Source of the DNA: DATDSR01 sp036517855
GTDB taxonomy: Bacteria > Patescibacteriota > Minisyncoccia > Phycocordibacterales > DATDSR01
NCBI GenBank assembly: GCA_036517855.1
Contig: DATDSR010000029.1
Location: 1-6,208 of the forward strand
Reading direction: 5' to 3'
DNA: 6,208 nucleotides
Part shown: in pieces, positions 1 through 4,633 of the stretch
How the letters are laid out: each line of letters begins with the position of its first letter
Numbering within the stretch: the stretch's first letter is position 1
Program-made: the position numbers and the translations under genes
The notes under the pieces: generated by a model
Told to the model about the DNA's origin: nothing
Seen by the model: only the letters and a program-made list of their open reading frames with translations
The model's database searches: none

Positions 1-2
1 AA

Positions 3-83
3 CCCGGACTCATAGACGCAGGAGTGCAACCAGGTGTCCCCGCGGGAACACCCGTTGCGCCTGCTACCACCACAGCGAACTAG
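3..83 (+). CDS. C-terminal end of an Ala/Pro/Thr-rich protein (partial)
   Basis: The window opens inside a reading frame that runs for 26 codons to a TAG at 81-83. Its product ends in an Ala, Pro, Gly and Thr-rich tail (for example GTPVAPATTTAN), which resembles the disordered or linker-like C-terminus of an exported or membrane protein. The stop is followed within 10 bases by a good TTGACA promoter, which supports a gene end here. Only the tail is visible, so family and function cannot be given. The other plus frames are less protein-like: one has a stop at once and the other reads as Cys/Arg/His-rich. The call rests on composition and the position of the stop. Confidence 0.5.
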   Translation, partial: PGLIDAGVQPGVPAGTPVAPATTTAN

Positions 84-92
84 GCCGCAGGC

Positions 93-120
93 TTGACAAA
101 ATTATAGAACAGTGTAGTAT
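93..120 (+). promoter_or_regulatory. Sigma70-type promoter for the leader and membrane-protein gene
   Basis: A perfect -35 box TTGACA (93-98) is followed after 16 bp by TAGTAT (115-120), which matches TATAAT at four of six positions. Transcription would begin near 127. It lies between a gene end (81-83) and a gene with a strong ribosome site (start 249), so the transcript would carry a leader of about 120 nt. Confidence 0.65.
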
Positions 121-126
121 CTGGAG

Positions 127-248
127 CAGATTCGGCGAGACGCCTCTATCGCTGACCAGAGATGAAGTGTCTGATATAGGCCGGAAACCTGTGTCAGACG
201 GAGCCGGAAACTCCCATCGTCTGAATCATCGAGGCAAGGAGGTTCGTC
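127..248 (+). promoter_or_regulatory. Structured 5' leader, candidate cis-regulatory RNA
   Basis: Three hairpins can be drawn. H1 is GGCG (134-137), AGA loop, CGCC (141-144). H2 pairs 169-180 with 188-199, 12 bp including two G-U pairs, around loop CCGGAAA (181-187). H3 pairs GGAG (200-203) with CTCC (211-214) around an identical loop CCGGAAA (204-210), and it abuts H2 without a linker. The loops contain self-complementary CCGG, so they could kiss. An alternative helix pairs TCAGACG (194-200) with CGTCTGA (218-224) and would destroy H2, because GTCTGA occurs twice (169-174 and 219-224). CTCC 211-214 can also pair with GGAG 238-241 inside the Shine-Dalgarno site. These pairings were found by eye. 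I recognise no known riboswitch class. The tandem same-loop layout recalls guanidine-II, but the loop is not ACGR. Confidence 0.55.
236..242 (+). promoter_or_regulatory. Strong Shine-Dalgarno site AAGGAGG
   Basis: AAGGAGG lies 6 nt before the ATG at 249 and fixes that start. It is the only perfect ribosome site in the window, since the pilus and toxin genes have weak sites or none. That makes it the natural target of any switching in the leader: CTCC at 211-214 and GCCTC at 142-146 can pair with it or with its immediate 5' flank. Confidence 0.8.
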
Positions 249-866
249 ATGTTCGTTTCCAATTGCGGTCTCAAGTGGTCGTACTCACTCCGAGTAGGCT
301 GGCGTAAAGCCGGCAACACCGACCCGCTAGTCCAGAACTCCTGCAAGCTCTGGCGATTCGTGGCGATGGCCATGATCATCGTCGCTTGGGCCATCTACCC
401 GGAGAGCCCTATTGTCACCGGCACGTTCAGGCAGGGTCTGTCTGGGGTTCTCGTTGCTTGCGGTCTCGCTTCGGGGATATTGGCAATGGCTTTTGCGAGC
501 AGACCATGCCCGAAGATCCCGTCCATCAGAGGTTTCGCCGATGGGATCGATGAGATTTGGCGGGTTCTCACCAAGGGCGATATGGAAATCCGTGAGCGTC
601 ACTGGAGGGCTCACAAGGCCCAGTACATCTGGAATTTGATGGTATGGGCTGGAGCATGGAATGATGTCAAGGATATTGCTTGGGGTCGCCTACTCTTTCT
701 CGCCGAAAGGGTGAAAGAGCTTCAAGGTTGTGGCGACGACGAAGTGTCTGTCGGTGCCGTGAGAAAGTCGCTCAAGGAGACATACAACATCTTCAGAGCA
801 TTCGATCTTGTCCCTGCGGTCGGGTACGACCCGTTCTTCCGCGGGGACCAGCCACCGAAAAACTAA
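249..866 (+). CDS. Unrecognised Trp-rich membrane protein with two predicted helices
   Basis: I do not recognise this 205-residue protein. The start is fixed by AAGGAGG 6 nt upstream. The first ~33 residues are polar and basic. Two hydrophobic segments follow, about residues 34-50 (LWRFVAMAMIIVAWAIY) and 62-83, joined by a short loop that contains PESP. Residues 84-205 form a soluble, mostly helical-looking domain with charged amphipathic stretches (about 97-130 and 138-160), ending in a Pro-rich tail. Ten tryptophans in 205 residues is high, with W at 104, 119, 128, 133, 137 and 145 concentrated in the soluble half. Cysteines at 6, 32, 71, 87 and 161 form no metal-binding pattern. It is a monocistronic unit with its own promoter, long structured leader and terminator, and is more GC-rich than the genes to its right. 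An inner-membrane protein with a cytoplasmic domain is the safest description. Confidence 0.75.
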   Translation: MFVSNCGLKWSYSLRVGWRKAGNTDPLVQNSCKLWRFVAMAMIIVAWAIYPESPIVTGTFRQGLSGVLVACGLASGILAMAFASRPCPKIPSIRGFADGIDEIWRVLTKGDMEIRERHWRAHKAQYIWNLMVWAGAWNDVKDIAWGRLLFLAERVKELQGCGDDEVSVGAVRKSLKETYNIFRAFDLVPAVGYDPFFRGDQPPKN

Positions 867-912
867 CGAGCGCGTAGCACCCCACGGGGTGGGCGTGGGC
901 TCACTTCGTGGG

Positions 913-950
913 GCATCCCGGCAAGTTGTCGCGGATGCTCTTTTGTTTTA
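913..950 (+). terminator. Rho-independent terminator after the membrane-protein gene
   Basis: GCATCC (913-918) pairs with GGATGC (933-938). The inner CGGC (919-922) pairs with GTCG (928-931) around AAGTT, leaving one bulged C. A T-rich run, TCTTTTGTTTTA (939-950), follows directly. It lies 47 nt after the TAA at 864-866 and closes the unit that starts at promoter 93-120. The 46 nt between stop and hairpin are G/C-rich with several competing small stems (for example 881-886 with 894-899). Confidence 0.8.
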
Positions 951-982
951 TGCTAGACATATCGGATATTGCCTAGTTGGTC

Positions 983-1010
983 TTGACAGTGGGTCTGGAA
1001 CTGATACACT
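983..1010 (+). promoter_or_regulatory. Promoter pointing toward the 3' end of the toxin gene
   Basis: A perfect TTGACA (983-988), a 16-bp spacer and TACACT (1005-1010) preceded by TGA (1002-1004) form an extended -10 promoter. Transcription would start near 1017, read through the hairpin at 1037-1062 and, if not stopped, run antisense into the toxin gene. No plus-strand protein gene begins downstream before 1515, so the product would be a short RNA or an antisense transcript. The call rests on motif match only. Confidence 0.45.
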
Positions 1011-1036
1011 TTAGACACTAGGCCTTAGGGCTCCGA

Positions 1037-1062
1037 GATGCCACTCAGAAATGAGTGGCATC
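1037..1062. terminator. 11-bp perfect hairpin with GAAA tetraloop, 5 nt past the toxin stop
   Basis: GATGCCACTCA (1037-1047) and TGAGTGGCATC (1052-1062) are exact reverse complements around GAAA on the plus strand. On the minus strand the stem begins 5 nt after the toxin's TAA, so it probably forms the 3' end of that mRNA. Neither strand has a U-tract after it, so intrinsic termination of the usual kind is doubtful. RNA 3'-end protection or a weak terminator are alternatives. It also lies about 20 nt after the predicted start of the opposing transcript, which could end here as a ~50-nt RNA. Confidence 0.55.
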
Positions 1063-1067
1063 GACCG

Positions 1068-1466
1068 TTATCTTAGGCTCTGCATAACAGCGTCGACGAC
1101 CTTGTTAAATTGCTTAGTATCTAAGCGACAGAGCTTACGAGAAAGTCGTTTTGTACTGATTGTTTTAATTTGCGAAAGAATTACTGAACCTGTCCTGTTG
1201 CTGTAGTTTATGGATACATGGTGAGAATCATCCCTCGGCTGGCTTGTAAGTGGTGCCACGCGAAGCATGTTTGGGTTAAACACGTTTAGCACGAGGACAG
1301 GTCTCTCAAATAGTTCGTTTTTACCGTCCTCTTCTGACCCAATGTTTATTCCGATTGAACTCCACCAAATCTCACGTTTATTACAGAAGATAGTGGATTC
1401 CTTGTTGTGAATTTCTTTCTTAACCTTATTCCACGAGTCAAAGTCTTTATTGTGGACCTTTTGCAT
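1068..1466 (-). CDS. MazF/PemK-type endoribonuclease toxin, standing alone
   Basis: The 132-residue protein has the MazF/PemK layout: REIWWSSIGINIGSEEDGK (31-49) as the first strand and loop, RPVLVL (55-60), APLTS (71-75), then SVILSQIKTIS.KRL (94-107). By eye, R55 and T74 align with Arg29 and Thr52 of E. coli MazF, which belong to the RNA-cleaving site. The N-terminal SWNKVKKEIH segment before the fold is typical of the solo MazF-like proteins I recall from Patescibacteria. The family cleaves mRNA at short sequences. The frame stays open upstream to 1811, but that part lies over pilB and is not family-like. The ATG at 1466 is 7 nt from a TGG-TACAAT box, so the message is probably leaderless or nearly so. 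No antitoxin-sized gene lies next to it. The gene is more AT-rich than its neighbours, which hints at transfer. The exact toxin activity is not proven. Confidence 0.85.
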   Translation of the reverse strand: MQKVHNKDFDSWNKVKKEIHNKESTIFCNKREIWWSSIGINIGSEEDGKNELFERPVLVLNVFNPNMLRVAPLTSQPRDDSHHVSINYSNRTGSVILSQIKTISTKRLSRKLCRLDTKQFNKVVDAVMQSLR

Positions 1467-1470
1467 TCTC

Positions 1471-1479
1471 AATATTGTA
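1471..1479 (-). promoter_or_regulatory. Extended -10 promoter of the toxin gene
   Basis: On the minus strand TACAAT (plus 1479-1474) is followed by ATTGAGA and then the ATG at 1466. TGG precedes the box (plus 1482-1480), giving an extended -10. With an 18-bp spacer, ATCACA matches TTGACA at four of six positions. The predicted transcript start is at or one base before the ATG, so no ribosome site would be present on the mRNA. Confidence 0.55.
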
Positions 1480-1495
1480 CCACCTTGCCGGGTGG
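1480..1495. repeat. Inverted repeat between the divergent toxin and pilB promoters, operator candidate
   Basis: CCACC (1480-1484) and GGTGG (1491-1495) are exact reverse complements separated by TTGCCG. The repeat sits between the toxin -10 (1474-1479) and the pilB -10 (1503-1508) and overlaps both spacer/-35 zones, so a bound protein would block both promoters. The arms are only 5 bp, so chance is possible. Confidence 0.3.
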
Positions 1496-1499
1496 ATTG

Positions 1500-1508
1500 T
1501 GATATACT
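1500..1508 (+). promoter_or_regulatory. Extended -10 promoter of pilB
   Basis: TGA-TATACT (1500-1508) is an extended -10 with five of six core matches. The usual distance of 7 bases from the last base of the box puts the transcript start at 1515, the A of the pilB ATG. No convincing -35 lies at 16-18 bp, as expected for extended -10 promoters. No Shine-Dalgarno site precedes the ATG, which fits a leaderless mRNA. Confidence 0.6.
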
Positions 1509-1514
1509 TTTGGT

Positions 1515-3134
1515 ATGGATGAGGACGTTCTTGCAAATGCGGGAGGCTCGGCAAGCATAGGTACGGGGGCGGCACCGGCGGTTCCCTTGCGTGAGCTTAA
1601 TGGCAAAAAGATTTCGCCAGAGATTTTGAAATATGTGCCTCAAGAGTCGGCTGATTACTATCGTTTTGTGCCCGTAGGTATTAAGGATTCCGCTCTCGAG
1701 ATTGGCATGGTAGACCCCGAGAACACCGAAGCGCGTAACGCGGTCTCTTTTATAGCCGACAAGCTCGGCATGCCTTTCAGGATTTACCAGATTAGTGGTG
1801 ATGATTTCCACGCCATCCTCGACGACTATAAGAATTTAACCAGCGAAGTCTCAAAGGTTTTGGGTGAGTTCGATGCTGACCTTGCGGGCGACGAACGTCT
1901 GACTGACGCCATTTCAAAAAAGTTGGGAGACGAGAATCAGGACATTGCGCTCATCGAGGATGCGCCAGTGACCAAGATTGTGGCGGTTATCATTCGCCAC
2001 GCTATCGATGGTAACGCAAGTGACATCCACATTGAGCCGATAGGTGACAGGGTGCGCGTCCGTTTTCGAGTAGATGGGGCCCTTTACACAAGTTTGTTCT
2101 TGCCGGCTAACGTCTATGACGCGGTGGTGGCCCGTATTAAGATTATCTCCAGTCTCAAACTAGATGAAAAACGTAAACCTCAAGATGGCCGTTTCAGTGC
2201 CCCGCTTGATGGCCGCAAGGTTGACTTCCGTGTCTCCACAATGCCGTCCTACTACGGCGAAAAGATTGCTATCCGCATCCTCGATTCGGAGAAGGGGGTA
2301 AAGAGTCTTGCTGATCTTGCGCTCTCCGACGACCACCGTCAAATGATAAAAAACGCTCTTGCTCGTCCCTACGGTCTCATCCTTATCACTGGTCCCACTG
2401 GCTCAGGAAAATCGACAACTCTATACGCGATGCTAAATGAGCTTGATCGTGAGAAATATAATGTCGTTTCCCTTGAAGATCCCGTTGAGTTCTCGGTCAC
2501 CGGAGTAAATCAGTCACAGGTACGGCCAGAAATTGGTTACACTTTCGCCGACGGTTTGCGCTCTATCCTTCGCCAAGACCCGGATATGATAATGGTGGGT
2601 GAGATTCGTGACAAAGAGACGGCCGAACTTGCGGTACAGGCAGCACTTACCGGCCACCTTGTCTTCTCCACCTTACACACCAATAACGCTATTGGCGTGG
2701 TGCCCCGCCTTGTTGATATGGGTATTGATCCTTATCTTATCGCTCCGACGCTCACTTTGGCTATTGCTCAACGACTGGTAAGGCAGCTATGTCCTGATGG
2801 CAAGGAGCCCGAGACGATAGAGGGGGGTATCAAGGTGATTATTGATAAAGAATTTGAGGATCTGCCTAAAACATTTCGTGATAAGGTCCAAACCTCCACT
2901 CAAGTTTTCCACGCTAAACCATCTCCTTTGTGCCCGGGCGGTACTCGTGGCCGTATGGCCGTTTTTGAGATGTTCGAGATTGACCGCGAGATGGAGGCGC
3001 TCATCCTCAAAAATCCCACCGAACTAGCAATCTATAAATTGGCTAGAGAAAAGGGTATGTTGAGCATGAAGGAGGACGCGCTAATCAAATGTTTCAACGG
3101 GCTTATCCCCTTTGAAGAAGCAAGCGGGTTGTGA
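1515..3134 (+). CDS. pilB: Type IV pilus extension ATPase PilB (GspE family)
   Basis: This 539-residue cytoplasmic hexameric ATPase powers pilin insertion through PilC. A short low-complexity start (1-22) leads into an N-terminal GspE/MshE-like domain (about 30-115). The core follows: SDIHIEP (169-175), Walker A GPTGSGKST (293-301), Asp box EDPVEF (321-326), Walker B DPDMIMVGEIRD (355-366) with catalytic E363, and His box TGHLVFSTLHTNNA (379-392). All catalytic motifs are intact. The usual zinc tetracysteine is degenerate: CPxC is CPDG (C426), and the second pair is reduced to LCPGGTRGR (C473). ATG 1515 is the first start in the frame, which has a stop codon at 1500-1502. It is the first gene of the pilus cluster and diverges from the toxin gene. 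PilB is preferred over secretion GspE because pilT and a pilin follow. Confidence 0.95.
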   Translation: MDEDVLANAGGSASIGTGAAPAVPLRELNGKKISPEILKYVPQESADYYRFVPVGIKDSALEIGMVDPENTEARNAVSFIADKLGMPFRIYQISGDDFHAILDDYKNLTSEVSKVLGEFDADLAGDERLTDAISKKLGDENQDIALIEDAPVTKIVAVIIRHAIDGNASDIHIEPIGDRVRVRFRVDGALYTSLFLPANVYDAVVARIKIISSLKLDEKRKPQDGRFSAPLDGRKVDFRVSTMPSYYGEKIAIRILDSEKGVKSLADLALSDDHRQMIKNALARPYGLILITGPTGSGKSTTLYAMLNELDREKYNVVSLEDPVEFSVTGVNQSQVRPEIGYTFADGLRSILRQDPDMIMVGEIRDKETAELAVQAALTGHLVFSTLHTNNAIGVVPRLVDMGIDPYLIAPTLTLAIAQRLVRQLCPDGKEPETIEGGIKVIIDKEFEDLPKTFRDKVQTSTQVFHAKPSPLCPGGTRGRMAVFEMFEIDREMEALILKNPTELAIYKLAREKGMLSMKEDALIKCFNGLIPFEEASGL

Positions 3135-3138
3135 CATT

Positions 3139-3147
3139 TGCTATAAT
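3139..3147 (+). promoter_or_regulatory. Extended -10 promoter of the receiver gene
   Basis: TGC-TATAAT (3139-3147) is a perfect -10 box with an upstream TG, placed in the 19-bp gap after the pilB stop. The predicted transcript start is 3154, the A of the receiver ATG, again suggesting a leaderless message. No -35 match lies at 16-18 bp. It would let the receiver, pilT and pilC be made independently of pilB. Confidence 0.55.
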
Positions 3148-3153
3148 AAAGCC

Positions 3154-3564
3154 ATGACAAACAACGTACAGCCTAAGGTATTCATAGTCGAGGATGACCG
3201 TTTCCTCCTTGACATGTACGTTATCAAGTTTAACGAGCGCGGGTTTTCGGTTGAAACGGCTTTTGGGGGCCAAGAGGCACTTGATCAATTTGCTAAGGAT
3301 GAAGTCAAACCGGATGTGGTGCTACTTGATCTTGTTATGCCCGAGGTGGGCGGTTTTGAAGTGTTGGAACAAGTAAAGCAAAAAAAGCTTTTGCCGGATT
3401 CACTCATTATCATACTTTCAAATCTGGGGCAGAAGGAGGACATAGACAGGGGGCTCGCCCTCGGAGCTGACGGCTACATTGTTAAAGCTTCGGCCACCCC
3501 TACTGAAGTAGTAAACAGAGTGCTTTCAATTATGGAACAGAAGAGTAAGTCTAAGAAGAGATAG
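3154..3564 (+). CDS. Single-domain CheY-like response regulator in the pilus cluster
   Basis: This 136-residue stand-alone receiver has a complete phosphorylation site: acidic pair D14-D15 (in IVEDD), phospho-acceptor D59 in LLDLVMP, switch serine S89 in IILSN, and K111 in YIVKAS. After the receiver there is only a basic tail (QKSKSKKR), with no DNA-binding or enzymatic output, so it most likely acts by binding a partner protein. It sits between pilB and pilT, 19 bp after the former and 7 bp before the latter, which suggests control of extension or retraction, comparable to PilG/PilH or CheY-like pilus regulators. That role is inferred. The frame extends upstream to an ATG at 3112 inside pilB, but ATG 3154 starts just before the first receiver strand and has its own -10 box. 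No kinase is in the window. Confidence 0.92.
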   Translation: MTNNVQPKVFIVEDDRFLLDMYVIKFNERGFSVETAFGGQEALDQFAKDEVKPDVVLLDLVMPEVGGFEVLEQVKQKKLLPDSLIIILSNLGQKEDIDRGLALGADGYIVKASATPTEVVNRVLSIMEQKSKSKKR

Positions 3565-3571
3565 GACTCTA

Positions 3572-4633
3572 ATGGCATACAAAGAACAACTGGGGAAATT
3601 AGTCGAGGCAGTAAACGCCCAAGGTGCATCTGACCTGCATTTGTCGGTCGGTCACCGTCCGACTGTTCGCGTTTCAGGAGCGCTTGTCCCGCTAGTTAAT
3701 TTTCCCGAACTTATCGCGGAAGACACGAAAGGTCTAGTGTCCGAACTTCTTACGCCAGAGAACAAGGCCCTCTTCTTTAGTAATAAAGACTTGGACTTTT
3801 CGTACATGACAAATGACGGCTTGCGTTTTCGCGGTAACGCTTTCTACCAACAGAGTTGCATTGGTGTCGCCTTGCGTTTGATTACTGCCAAGATTCGCGA
3901 CTTTAAGGAACTTAACCTACCTTCGATATTGGAGGAGATCACTCACCGCAAGCAGGGTTTCTTCCTTGTTGTAGGGCCAGTAGGCCAGGGTAAGTCAACT
4001 ACGCTTGCTGCTATGGTCAATATGATAAACCAAGAACGGGCAGAGCATATCATCACGATTGAGGACCCTGTGGAGTATCTGTACCCACCTGGTAAATCGA
4101 TTGTTGACCAACGTGAAGTGCGTTTTGATACAGCAGATTTCGCTACGGCTATGAAGTCACTTTTCCGTGAGGATGTGAACGTGGCCATGATTGGAGAGAT
4201 GCGTACGCCCGAGACTATCTCCACTGCGGTCACCGCGGCCGAGACTGGCCACTTAATCTTTTCCACTTTGCACACCAACAACGCCGCTCAAACCATTGAC
4301 CGCATCATCGACTCATTTCCCGCCGGTCAACAGGCGCAAATCCGCATACAACTGGCTAGTTCGCTCATTGGCATTTTCTCCCAACGCCTTGTTCCACGTA
4401 TCTCGGGTGGTCAGATACCAGCTTACGAACTTCTGCTCAATAATTCAGCCGTGTCCAACCTTATCCGTGAAGGCCGAACTCATGAGATAAACATGGTCCT
4501 CGAGACCGGCAGTGAAGCGGGGATGATAGATATGAATCATTCTATAGCCACGCTAGTGCGCAACGGTGACATCAATGCCGAAGATGCCTACCGCTACACC
4601 CTCGACCCCGAAGGTCTCCAACGTCTACTCTAA
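3572..4633 (+). CDS. pilT: Type IV pilus retraction ATPase PilT
   Basis: This 353-residue hexameric ATPase depolymerises the pilus and drives twitching, adhesion or DNA uptake. The N-terminal PAS-like domain (about 1-100) begins with SDLHLSVGHRPTVRVSG (20-36). The core has Walker A GPVGQGKST (135-143), Asp box EDPVEYL (164-170), Walker B region REDVNVAMIGEMRT (199-212) with catalytic E209, His box TGHLIFSTLHTNNA (225-238), and a C-terminal AVSNLIREG that matches the PilT AIRNLIRE signature. The length is normal for PilT. Changes from the common form are GPTGSGKS to GPVGQGKS and DPD to DVN. I recall the same variant in other Patescibacteria, so it is probably a lineage trait and not decay. A weak AGGA ribosome site (3563-3566) lies 5 nt before the ATG. 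The gene follows the receiver by 7 bp and overlaps pilC by one base, so these are co-transcribed. Confidence 0.95.
   Translation: MAYKEQLGKLVEAVNAQGASDLHLSVGHRPTVRVSGALVPLVNFPELIAEDTKGLVSELLTPENKALFFSNKDLDFSYMTNDGLRFRGNAFYQQSCIGVALRLITAKIRDFKELNLPSILEEITHRKQGFFLVVGPVGQGKSTTLAAMVNMINQERAEHIITIEDPVEYLYPPGKSIVDQREVRFDTADFATAMKSLFREDVNVAMIGEMRTPETISTAVTAAETGHLIFSTLHTNNAAQTIDRIIDSFPAGQQAQIRIQLASSLIGIFSQRLVPRISGGQIPAYELLLNNSAVSNLIREGRTHEINMVLETGSEAGMIDMNHSIATLVRNGDINAEDAYRYTLDPEGLQRLL

Noticed and set aside
162..179. Five-codon leader peptide MKCLI overlapping the left arm of the long hairpin
   Set aside because: It has no convincing ribosome site and no run of regulatory codons. A role in attenuation is imaginable, but the sequence gives no more support than chance.
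127..248. Match of the leader to a known riboswitch (guanidine-II, c-di-GMP, preQ1, purine)
   Set aside because: The conserved core bases of these classes are not present. Only the tandem-hairpin layout recalls guanidine-II.
2..307. Open plus-strand frame of about 100 codons across promoter and leader
   Set aside because: It has no ATG, is Arg/Cys/His-rich, and crosses the promoter, the hairpins and the well-supported start at 249.
951..1067. tRNA or small antitoxin gene in the gap before the toxin
   Set aside because: There is no cloverleaf or TTCRA arm, and no open frame with a start signal on either strand that would encode an antitoxin.
1467..1811. Upstream extension of the toxin frame on the minus strand to an ATG at 1811 (247 residues in total)
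   Set aside because: The extension overlaps the start of pilB, is not MazF-like, and the ATG at 1466 fits both the family N-terminus and a promoter directly upstream.
3112..3153. Earlier start for the receiver gene inside the end of pilB
   Set aside because: The extra 14 residues include two cysteines foreign to receivers and overlap the pilB C-terminus. ATG 3154 starts at the fold and has its own -10 box.
3943..4281. 112-codon minus-strand frame inside pilT
   Set aside because: It lies wholly within the conserved ATPase core and its product is not protein-like. It is a shadow of pilT.
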